Below, piece after piece: positions 11,601 to 24,257 of a stretch of DNA of 64,000 bases (its first letter is position 1; each line of letters begins with the position of its first letter). Made by a program: the position numbers and the translations under genes. This stretch comes from Myoxocephalus aenaeus. Lineage: Eukaryota > Chordata > Actinopteri > Perciformes > Cottidae. The stretch spans positions 4,599,501 through 4,663,500 of the forward strand of contig JBAMJR010000006.1 of assembly GCA_038501785.1 (NCBI GenBank). Reading direction: 5' to 3'. Under the pieces are notes generated by a model. The model was given only the letters and a program-made list of their open reading frames with translations. It searched no databases and was not told the DNA's origin.

Positions 11601-14600
11601 TCTCTTCTAAATCTAGCTGGAAAAAAAGTAGTATACCATTCCTTTAACACCTTCAGTGCTTTACGCTAAATTACACGCTGTATATTGACTAACCAGCATA
11701 ACATAAATCTCATGTTCCAGTCATGTTCACATACCTGGTGAGATATCCTGGAAGAGAGACTTCCATATAGTGTACTGTAAGGGCCCCATGTACTTGGATG
11801 TCGGGAAGTCTTCATATGTCAGATTGGTCTCATGTATCTTCCCTTTAATCCTGGGACAGATAAAAAAAGAAAGAAAGAAAAGAAGATCAATAATAGTCTA
11901 AATCAAATTTGCTGCTTTTTCCTTAATGACACTGCCTCTGGTTCGAGTAATATTACTAATACTCTGGTTTGTGACTTTGAAATGTGGCATTATTGAAATT
12001 GAACAGCTGACAAACTGCTTCATGAATCTCAAGCAACAGAGATGAATGAATCAGTGAGAGAGGGGGGTTCAGCTTTAACGCCATTACAAAAAGATTCAAT
12101 ATGAAACTCCACATGAATCACTCAGCACACTCCTCCATGTAGTCCAGAGTTCAGGAGATATTGAGTGGGTTGCTTACCACGTTGAGATCCTGAAAATAAC
12201 GGTGCAGTATGTTGAAAAGGGGACCTTACTGTAAATATTTGTGCATTAAGTTAATTATGGTGTATTGTCAGACAACAGGGAACAAAAATACATTATTATT
12301 ACATTGTTTCTGTAAGTACCATTCAGTTTTTGAAAGATAAAGTGAAACGTACATTGATTATACCAGCTTGTCCATTATATTTACATACATTTACAATCTC
12401 TTCTCACACATATCATCTTCCTCCAGTTTCAAAGAAATAATAACCCACATGTTTTTCATTCTGTCACTCTTGCTAGCTCTATATTCAACCTCATTAATCT
12501 CCTCAAAGATATTAAACTGTTCAATTAAAACGTACCCCTCCCAGATTAAACACTACAGCTGGTTTATTTCAGGCCTAATGCACCATCTGTTCAGGGATAA
12601 TCTGATGCTGTTGCTCAAATCTGTACTTTCTCCAAAATGTAAGCAACTTTACATTTCGCATTAGCAGAGCACACATGCTGAGAGATAAAATCCTTATAAC
12701 AACTATAACAGAAAATATTTGACGGTTAGCTAAAATGTTGATTCAAGAGTTGATAAAAACCTGATCCTTCTTGAAGCAAATGTGTTTACAACCACATTTT
12801 TGTTCTTATCGGACTGTAGTGAAGATACTGGGACTGCTTTAGCAAACTCAGAGCAGGTGAAGCACCTCTCAGATGTGACGGCTATTCCCTCCAGGAAGTC
12901 GTGCCTTCCCGTCTCGTTGAGTCGCTCCTGCAGGATCTGGATGCCCTCCTTGACGTCGCGCAGCTGCTGGCTGTAGCGCTGGATCTTGTGCTCGATGTCG
13001 GCCAGCTTGCGGGCCGTGTCCATCTCCAGCTCCTCCAGCATGCTCTTCTGACGCTCGCGCAGGAAGCGGTGAAGACGTTCGAATGCGTCGCCGATGGTTG
13101 CACGCAGACTCTTGGCTGAGGACTGAAAAAAAAAAGGTGGCTTGCTTTAAAAAAAACACTCTAAATTGTATTAATATGACATTAACATGAATTCATTGAT
13201 TCAATTTTTATAGATTTTAAGGGGCTCTCTGGGAACAATGTGTGTACAACCTTCCACTAAGAGAATAAAGTAGCTTTACACTGTTTTAATAAAAGGAGAA
13301 ACATACAAGAGTGTACTGTAACAGAAATAACCCCAAAAGAGTACCAGGACAGGGTCGCAAAGGGCATCCCGCCTGTGAAGACGTCCGATTACCAGACCGG
13401 AGGCCGGACAGAGAAGCTGAAGCTATTACAGGCAGAGCCGAGCAGTTTGCAGGCGACAGCCGACTGAGAGCAGAAGAAACTGATTTGTTACTGAAGAGGG
13501 GAAATGGGAAGCTGGACATTAAAGAGAATGAATCATCGGAGTGTCAGAGAGACAAAATAAGCCTTTCAATTAGAAGCATATGAGGAAAGCAAAGAGGTTT
13601 CTTTCATAGTTTCCCTGTCTGTCCTAAACAGTCATCGCTTTATGAACAAGTTTAACTTGTATTTGTAGAATAGAATGACATCAATCACATCAAAGAGCAG
13701 CTCAGAACAAGATACAATTATCTAAACAAGAAATTTTGAAGAAACTAGCTTAATTTCTCTGTTGGGAATTACAACCACTCCTCTGATCTTTTCAGGATTT
13801 AGGAGCTGTGATCTGAGGTTTAATTAAACTTGCCGAAAAATTCAATCAATCCTTCAAACAGCAGGCGTGTTCCTCCTTTTCTCCCACAGACCGGGGCGGT
13901 ATTCTCCCTCTGCCTGTGGGAAACCTTTCAGACGACTATTTCTCTTCAAGCATCAGAGCTATGACATTAAGGTGGGCTGTATCGCAGCCCTCCTACCTAG
14001 TTAAGAGTTGAAAACCGATGGTGTGGAGAAGAAGGAAGAGGAGGACTGCAGCAGCCCAGCTATCAGTCTCCATCAGTCTGCTGCTTTGGCCCAGCAGGCT
14101 GTGAGGCACTGAGAAGGTGTCTACAGCCCTTGGAGACAGGAGGCTGGCTACCTAACAGGGAAGCATGTGATCATCAAGGGAATCCCTAGTGGGCCTGTGA
14201 ATAGGACACAATGTCTATCCTTCAGACGGCAACCGTCCAGAGCACACACGAGCCATGTACCCAAATTAGAGTGCAAGGCGGGCACATTTAGTTTAAGAGA
14301 CAGCCCGGCTGTTGCAGTGATTTCATCTCAATATTAGTATAAGAAACAGATACGCAACTCGTTCATCAAGATAAAAGGGGAAGCCAGGGATTTAACGCAT
14401 CAAAGTCTGTTTGCATGTCTAGAGGCATGCTGCTGTATATGTGACAATGTTTTATAAAGCCTTCTGTGGGCTGCAAACAGAGCTGAGCGAAATCTGATAA
14501 ATTGCCTCGAATTATGTCACTCAAGTCAGCATCGGGTTGTGGCTGAAGTCTGAAAGTGAAAAACAAATCTGGGGGTGTGCAGTTAGAAAGAAGTGAGTTC

Positions 14601-17600
14601 ACCAGACCTCAGTACCTCCTCATCTCTGTTTGAGGCTTCAGTAACCGCTACTATAAACACACATGGATCTCCGACTGTCAGCGGTGGAGTTGCATTATGG
14701 GTAATGTAGGTGCCAGGCTCCAACAAAAGATGAAGAATGTGCAAAATAAATCGGACAATATCTCTGGCTCTGCAACATTGATTTTATCTTTTATTTTTTT
14801 TTACTCTCCATTTCGATACTGACAACGTGATAGAAATGCAAAGTTGGAGTACTGCTTTAATAACAATCTGGAAAAAACGATAAAGAAAGATGACATTTAG
14901 CAAGATGAGGCAATGCAGGGAGACGTTTCATTGTCAGCTACCTAAACACATCAGAGATCAATGTAGTCACAGTGCGGCTCCCTTCCAGGCAGAGCACTCT
15001 GTGCAAATGGATGCAAATCTAATGAGATCAGCTCAATTCCAATGAGGAGTGGGGGCGGCTGAAAGGCCGACCTCTAGCAGTCGGAGCGAGTCGATGGACG
15101 GGCTGAAATGCATAAGGCTTGGCTCTCTTTGGCAGAAAGTGGTGCTACGACGTTGGACAGCAGGTACAAAAACAAGAGAAAGATGAATGTACTCCCTAAA
15201 TGAAAAATAATGCTGACGGCTGAGCCATCATCTCTGCTAGAGACCCTTTCCATGGTCTGTAGCTTCTATGTCACTCCAGGAGAGACAACCGATGTGTGGA
15301 GTGGTGACATTGACTGGATGCCCATGGTTCCCCAATTTAAAAAAAAGGTGTCCAGATCAAACAGACGCCAATTTTATGTGTCGGAATTTATTGCTTAATT
15401 AGAATTGGTTTGGAAGAACATATTCTGACATTTATATGAACTATATAGATAGTGAAACAGATTTTATTTGCAGCTGCATGCAGCTGATTGATTGCTGCTG
15501 GTGCAGCTCTATAAACGAGAATAGTTTTTTTTTTAAAGCGGAACTGTTTTGGTACCTTGGTCTCAGTAAGTTGTCTTTGCAGGAGCTGCAGGGCCTCAGT
15601 GTGGCCCTTCTCACTGTCCTGCAGGGTGGCCAGCTGCTCCTTCATCTCCCTCTGCAACACAACAAACAACAGGTCAGTAACTGATGATTGGAGCTCAATC
15701 TAATGGAACAGAAGAATACATTCAATGTATTTGGAGGATTTCATTTTACTGTATATATAATAATATAATACAGTATGACAATTTTCATTTTAAAATGCTC
15801 CACTTCTTCTTTGCTCAAACTATGTCTCAAAACAGTCAGTAGTATGAAGAATAATGCTCATATTTTTTAGCAACACATATTTTTACCATTCTATTCCAAT
15901 TTATTTAAATTGTAATATTTGTGTAAAAGCTCTCTTTGTTCGGGTATGAGGCAGCAAAGCTTGAAGGCTCAGCGACAAAACAAGCAAGGCAGATGGAGAG
16001 CAAGATATGAAAGAGATAAAATGCAATCTCTGGAGATGTTGGGCTGTGTCTGAGAAAACTGGGTCTCATCTCTAGTCAGGCACACGCTGGCACAACCTGC
16101 ACCACTCAGCCACCTTCAAGTCTCCCCAAGGCAGGAAAGAAGCTCTGCAGGAGCTGGCTGGGACGGCTGCTGTCACAAATGGTGCAGAGTTGTTGTGCAG
16201 GTCCCATGTGCCAACAAACAGCGCATTCAAATTTAGGTTTAGGATGGAAGTAGTTCAGCACATTCCCTTAAGTAGAGACTTGTTTATACACATGTACAAG
16301 GACGAGGCTCAAGGTAGGGAGGGGAAGTACTAACTTCTGTTAATACAATGAATACACTGCATCATGAACCTGACCCTTGTAAAACTGATGTGAGTCTGAT
16401 AAGCATATAATAAGGTGCCAGACTATTACAACCTGAAGATCTTTTTGGTGATAAAATAGCATTCTGGGTAAATATCTGTCTGGATTTCGTCTCACTAATA
16501 AAAGTGGTAAGAAAAAAAAAAAGATCAGGGAAGAACGCCATTACATTCAAAAGATAACTGACAGATTACAAAAATGTAAATACAAAAATGGGCCAAAAGT
16601 ACAAATGATTATATACAACATAGCCACAAACTAAACTGAAAGTATGCATTGGACAAAACCCACATTCCTAAAAAAAAGCCACACAATATGCCAGCAGTAA
16701 AAATGCCATTATTGCTTTTGCTCTAATTGAGGGGAAAATAGAAAACTGAAACTACGGGAACAACCAGGGACAAGCCTCATTTATTTCAAACCCCCACCAT
16801 TAAGCCACCCCTGCTGCTGGTCTCTCCGCTCATGTAACCCGTGTGTCACCTCCCATGAACACTAACTGCAGCAAAAATCCACCAAATGGAACTGTCAGCT
16901 TAGCGTGGCTAATAAAGCAAACATCACTCAGCTCCCGGGCTGAAATAAATGCCAGAGTAGATCTCCACTGACAGGAAAAATACATATGAATTTAACAATC
17001 TACAAAATAAAACAGGTTAAGGTAGAGAGGGAAAAAATTGTGACGCATCAGAAAATGTGTGACCTCGATGATTAGCTGCAAAATGAACAAACGGAGCAAA
17101 TGTTGAACGTGAAGCATGTTTCCTCTCAAGGACAGAAACAATGGAAAACAATGGTTGGTGCAGAGGGGGAGCGTGACTCTCCATGCTAATGACAGGAGTG
17201 CGGCAGGCTCAGCAGGCTCTCCGCCTCATCGCTACACGCTTGTCTGCAGCAGGTCAAAGGCCGCTCCCACACACTGAGATGGACCAACACTGACAGACTG
17301 GCAGAGAAAACATGCTCCTCCACTCTCCTGCTGCTCATTGTCCGACTGATTGACTGACTGGTCAGACAGGGGGCAACTCTTACTTAAACCCAAAATAATA
17401 ATACACTTAATCATAGATTCACATTGTCCAGGTGTTTTGAATCGTCTTCTGCATTACAGTGTGTAACAAACTGGATACATCCACTCTGAAGACAACTTGT
17501 CGCTAAAATTAGAATGTGTACATAAACTAAATTCAAGCAAGCAAAGCTGCATTTTAGAAACAGCAAAAATCTGCCTTGGTGAGACCATCTGAATACACTT

Positions 17601-20600
17601 TAAGGCCCTAAACCTCGTCCATAACGTGCGATTACATAATCCTCTTTAATCTTCCTGGAAGCAAACACTGTCCTTTGAGAATCCCACAGATGGGAGATTT
17701 TCTGTGATGATATATAGCCGAAACTGAGAGAAAAAAGCCACAGCTGTAGTGTCCATTACTACACAAGGGCAAGGAATTAAGATCTGAATTGAATGTGACT
17801 CACTGGCATCTCGAGGAAAAGCTTCATCATGTGACGAAACAAAGACAAAGACTGACAGGGTGTTTGTGTGTTATTGTGTTGTGAACGGAGGCGTCTCTCT
17901 CCTGTCCATCCCATCTGGCCAACACAAGTCTGACATGACATTTCCCCAGGACATCAAGTTGCAGGAAATGGGGGTCACGGCTGGGGGATTTAAATCTAAA
18001 ATACATTTCATCATGCTGTCATTCCCTTCTTCCTCTTCCTCCCCTGTCAGGTTAGCAGCTCTGGTAGATATTTACGAGTAAAAATATGAATAAATAATAG
18101 ACTATCAGCAAGATTGAAAATGTGCATGGAGCTTAAAATTCCTCAAATTTACGTTACAGCTCCGAGCTTGATTATATTCAGCAGCTCGTTCAGGATTGAA
18201 AGAGCGTTATTGGCTTGAAACGGCCAGCCCCGGAGAAGATTGAACAAAACAACATGCAGTGCCACAGTATGAATAATAAAAAGCCTACAGGATGGAAAAC
18301 TTCCTCTTGCACACAGACAGACAGACTGGCTTCCAGTAATTGCATTCACATGCAATGATGAAAGGGAAAAAATAAACAAATAACAAATTACACTTGCAAC
18401 TCATCTCCTGACTGGAGGACATACACAATGCCCAATATACTACTTAGACTTATAATTAAAGAGGAATGTCTTTCTTCTGTTTATCATTAGATAGGGACTC
18501 AAACACCCCACAATAACACAATGTACTGCAAGTGATTTTCACAAGGACAGTTTGGCATAACCTTCGTCGAGCTGAGGGTGTAATTCTGTCAGGTAACTGA
18601 CAGGGTGGGTAAATAGGACGCCAGCCAATGACAAAGCAGTGAACACACTGAAGCCGTCACAGTGAGGCTGTGAGCTTTATGTGCTTGTAATGCAACATGG
18701 ACCGGGTATGAAATATGTCATCCACACCCGGTGCTGGTAGTACACTCAGGAACAGAGTCGCAGAATCAACGACATCCAAGGCTGACGACATTCAAGGCCA
18801 TCAAGATATTACATGGAAGCGACACACAAGTGTTCACCCACACGCAAGAACTCCAAAAATGTTGTTCATATTAATCTGTAGACAGACCACAGTAAGGTGC
18901 TTTCACACCGAACCGGTTTGGTTCACTTCTATTACATTATCTGGTGTGCTTTGTTGTGGTGTGAAATCATCGCTTGAACGCTAGCGTTGGTCCTAAAAAA
19001 CGGGTGGTGTCTTGGGGTCAGACTGGGGTCAGACTTTGGTACACAACAGGTTTTTGTGATAGTAGCCGTCATTCTATCACATTAAAAACTACACTGCTGT
19101 TATATCAGTCTGCTAATCGTTAAGTTTTGAGAAAGAGTTCTCCCCATCTGTACGCAAAAAGTGATGCATTGACTTTATTCATGAAAAGTGTTTATTATAC
19201 CTTATTGAAGGTTCAAGGTTAATTTATTGTCATTGTACAACACTTTGCAAATTAAGTGGCTGTAGCGACCACAAAGTAACTATCCATACATTGTATTATG
19301 ATACACAATGCCTCTTGCGTTTCCTGGTTCTACCTTCCTACTTATGCACACATATCATGATACATAATCCTACCTATATACGTTATGATATCTAATCTTA
19401 CCTACCTATATACACACACACACGTTATAATATATAATCGTAACTACATATACGTTATGATATCTAATCTTACCAACCTATATACACACACACGTTATAA
19501 TATATAATCGTAACTACATATACGTTATGATATCTAATCTTACCTACCTATATACGTCATTATATATAATCGTACCTACCGATATCTATAAGTTATAATC
19601 GTATCTACCTACATCTATGTATCTTATGATATATAATCATACCTACATATACGTTATGATATATAATCTTATCTACCTATATACATTATAATATAGAATT
19701 TTACCTACCTATATACATTATGATATATAGGTAGTACCCATCTTATGTTATATAAGATGTTATATAATCGTACCCATCTATATCCATGCGAGTTATGATA
19801 TATTATCGTATTTACCAATGTCTATACATAGTGATATATAATCATACCTACATACATCTATAAACGTTATGATGTATAATGGTACCTACTTACATCTATA
19901 TAAATTATGATATATAATCTTATCTACATATATCTATTTACATTATGATTTATAAACATACTTAACTCTATCTATATACGTTACATTATGAAATATAATC
20001 TTAGGCGCATGTACTGATGATGCAAGATGACATCACCAAAACTGTCCAATCAATGATTTGTCATTCCATTTGACTTAATTCTAATTGTAACATTTTCGAA
20101 TATTCACTCCTGCTAAACCACGTAGGATTTCATTGATTCCTGGCTGAGAAAATAAGAAACATCAACCCTCATGTCATTGTTAGATTTAGCAGAAAGTAAA
20201 CATGGCACTTACGGGTAAAAAAGAGAAAACAAACAAACAGAAAACAGTGGAGAGAGCCAAGATAAAATATCTGCTAGTAGACCAAAAAGAAGTGAAATAC
20301 TACAAAGTGCTGTGTTTTCTAATTGGAATACAGAAGCTCGGAGTGAAAATACACAAATGGAACTCATCAACAGGTTGTCCTGATGAAACATGGCGACAAA
20401 CGACTACCCCTGTCCCCGTACAGGTCAATGACAAACCTAGTGCAGCATGAAGACACTGACACAGTGAATGAACTAACAGCAACAAGCAAACAGCAACTCC
20501 TGATGTCACAACTAGATTTTTGTATTCATATTATATTTCTCTCTTCTCTGACACACTGTTCTTTCAAGGACTGCCATTCAGCAAAAAATCAAAATGCAGA

Positions 20601-23600
20601 CCAACAACCTCTGGGAATATAACACATTGTGTAAGCATGCAGCCTTTCAAAATATTTCTTATACACAAGTCATCACTCTCGGAACAGAGGCCATTATATA
20701 TGAGACCAATCACAAAAATGTTTCACCTGTCTGTCTGGTGTGACGGCTGCTCGCCCCCCTACCGGCCCCGGGAGGAGGCAACCAAAACAAATACTTGTGA
20801 AAAGCAGAAAAACAAAAATGCTGTCTCAATGCTGCAAACTCGGGCACATCTGGAACAAGACATCAAATTGAGCTCAAGCTGCGGCTTACATGCCGCAGCC
20901 GTGTTTCCTCTAGCATCAGCAGAGCCTTCAGCCTCTCCAGGGGGACAAGTGCATCCCTGGAGCCGGAGCTCAGCCAGCAGAGCAGGCAGCCAGCTGACTG
21001 CGCTGCACTGGCTCAGAAGGCTGCAGGACAGACCTCCAACATCTGTCCTCGTGAGACCGAGGCCGGCTGAGAGAGTCTGTACAGTACGCCGGTGTGTGTG
21101 CATCTACTGCACAGGACAGGCTGTGGTACTTTCAGCTCTGGCCTGATGGAATACATTAAGCCTCTAAGATTGTCTAACTCATTGATAGAAAATGAAATGC
21201 AGACAAGTTTGATAATCTATTTACATTTTATTTATTTTGTTTTTGGACTGACAAGAAATGTGAATAGGTCTCATTGGGCTCTAGGAACTTGTCATAAGCA
21301 TTTTTTGGACTATTTTCTAACATGTTCATAAGTGACACAGTTAGTCAATCTCAGAACCTAACGTAAACAATGAAGATATTTAGTTTACAATGATAAAACT
21401 ATGGGAAAAAAGCAGCAAATTGTCAAATAGAATGAACTGAAACCAATAATATTTAACCAATTTTCATCATTTATTTGATCTACTCTTGATTATAGTGCAA
21501 TTACTAATTTGTTCAATACCAATTAGGTAAATTTAGCGAACAACTGATGAATTCACAAAAAGGTGAATTCATCATCTAGCTTTATTACCAATCAGCAGAA
21601 TATTTGACATAAATATCTACATAAGAGCCTGCTGTGACTGATCCTGGGTCAGATCCCAAATGACCCCCACATTTACTACATCTATTTTACAGGAAACATT
21701 TTACAGGAAACAATTGGTAACAGCAGTGGGGATTATTGGAAGTACGGATGCTGGCAGCCTCCTTCAGTCCTGTGAATATAGGACACGTCATGTAAATGAT
21801 GAATGCTCGGAGGCTGCTGCTCCACTTCCTGGAGCGAGGAAGGGCACAGAGTATGCAAATGTTTTACACCAAACACGAGTAGCTAAGGGGAAAATAAACA
21901 ACAAATCTGTACATCTGTTTATATATTTTTTTTATCCTTGAAATAAAAAAGATTCATGGTGTTTGAATTGCTGACAAAGGTCTACAGAGTCCACACACTG
22001 AACTAAAGAGAGTACCGTAAAAGTCGGGTTACAAGCCGCTACTACCTTCGGTCAGTGTCCCTGTTAGCTCCCCGCTGTAGCCAGCTAACGCTCCTTTCGG
22101 TGGTTAGCGCCTGCTAGTGCTAGCAGGAGTGCTAGCAGGCACTAACCACCGAAAGTAGCGGGACCAGCCCCGGCTCGATGCCCGACTCGGGCAGAGGGGA
22201 CGCAGGCAGTGGCAGTAGCAGCAGCAGCAGCAGCAGCGGTGGGGAGCTAGCTGCTGCTGCTGCTGCTGCCACTACTGGCTAGCTACTAGCTACTGGCTAG
22301 CGCTTCTGCTAGCTTGCTACAGCGGGGACACCCACCGGAGGTAGAAGCGGCTTGTAACCCGACTTTCACGGTAGTAATAACAGAGTGTGTGTGTGTGTGT
22401 GCGCGCGTGTGCGTGTGCGTGTGCGCGTGTGTGTGTGTGTGTGTGTTATTATCATCAGGGAAGTTAAGTAGCTGGAGGTCTGATGATTTTAAGAAAGACA
22501 GACAGGTCTCAGAGCCGCCAGCATTAGGTTTGATAATCTACACAGCGCAGGACAAGCCATTTAAGAGGAACAAGGGGTTTGTTGTTGGCACTAGAGTGGA
22601 AATCTGAGAAGTGTCGTGCGATAAGAGCGAGCCTGCTGTTTGCAAAGAGTCACCAGCTCGACAGAAGCCACTCAGTGCTTCAACATTTGTTTTCAGGGGA
22701 ACAATCTCATAGTTATTTATATACGAGTCTCGAGGTAAATGCTTCCGAGCCTAATATTTAATTTCAGAATAGTCTCATTACAGCAACCAGTTTCAACCCA
22801 TCTCTGAAGAGCTATTAATCAACCCCGTCAAGCACGAGATGCTAATCTCGGAGAGGGCTATACATCACTGAAACAGGCAACCAGTGAAAAAATGTCACAT
22901 ACCGAACATGTACCTTCTTTAGGCCTATGGGAAATACCATGCAAAAGAAAAGCACAAGTTTCTCCCATCAATCACCAACATCTATAATTACCATGAGCTC
23001 ATTTGTAAAAGTGGTTTAAGAAGTGGCTGTATTTGGAAGCTCCACCTGCATGTGGAGAAATCACACCTTTTCAGATTTTTTTATTTTTGTGTACAGAGAG
23101 CCAGTAAAGCGGAACATCCTGGTTCTGTTCAAGAACTCCAAGTAGTATTGTGTGTTTGTCTCCATATGTCTCGAGACGAGGGTCAGGACCCTCCTGTTCC
23201 TGTAAGGAATGGCCTTTGATGTATGCCCGCAGCCCAACACAAGTCAGGGCTCGACAGGAGAGTTGTAGGGTCAGGGGGTGAGTTCAGACATGTCCGTAAC
23301 AGCTGGACAGAGAGAATTTCTCAGACAGAAAATATTGTGTGAAAGACTTTTTTGGGATAGACTGTATCCTGAAAATTAGCCTGGCACGTTCTCCCTGTGC
23401 CTGCGTGGGTTTTTGACAGGTGCTCCGGTTTCCTCACAGTCAAGAGACATGCAGGTTAAGTTAACAGTCTCCATGTGTCCATGTATACAGGCTGCATCTC
23501 GCCTTTTGCCCAATGGGACTGGCTTCAGCGTTCTGAAAAGATAAGCAGCTCAACGAACATATAGAAGAACCCAAGCAATGACAGTACCTGCACGGGTAAA

Positions 23601-24172
23601 TGTTCATGGAAGCTGTCATCTTTTTTTGTCCACAAAGTATTCATTGTTTTAATTTTGATTTAACTTAGGCACCATCCCCACGACTACGTTTCCATTTTAA
23701 AAACGCATATCTTTTGCTCATCTACACTGAGCGCCCACACTACACACGACTACCAGTGGTTAATTCAGCATGGATAACTTATTTTAGGCGTTGCTGACTT
23801 TGTTGTCTACAATAGCAGCTGTTGTGCAGTTAAATTCTGCTATTTTTTTTATATTCTATTACTGCTGACATGCGGAGGAAGCAAGCTATTATTAGAGTGA
23901 TTAGCGACTTCAGCGACTGTGCTGAAGTCACGGTTTGCGGTTTTGGGCAATGGACCGAAAACGGAGTGCTCTTCTTTTCTTATTAATGCTTATTTTGTTC
24001 TGCACAACTATTGTGAAGTCCACACAGAACCTGTAAACAAACAAAAAGCATAAATGCTCTCCAGTACGACAGACCAGCAACGCTACGAGTGTGAAAACGC
24101 TACGAGTGTGAAAACGCTACGAGTGTGAAAACAGGCAACAACGAAACTGAGGAAACACACAAAGTCAATTTG

Positions 24173-24257
<85 letters not shown>

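Noticed and set aside
20202..20450. 82-codon Lys-rich protein
   Set aside because: No motif, no splice partners, sits in an intron next to repeat sequence.
20520..21146. 208-codon plus-strand protein
   Set aside because: Lies in trim62 intron 1, has an overlapping antisense frame of 114 codons and low-complexity composition; no family recognised.
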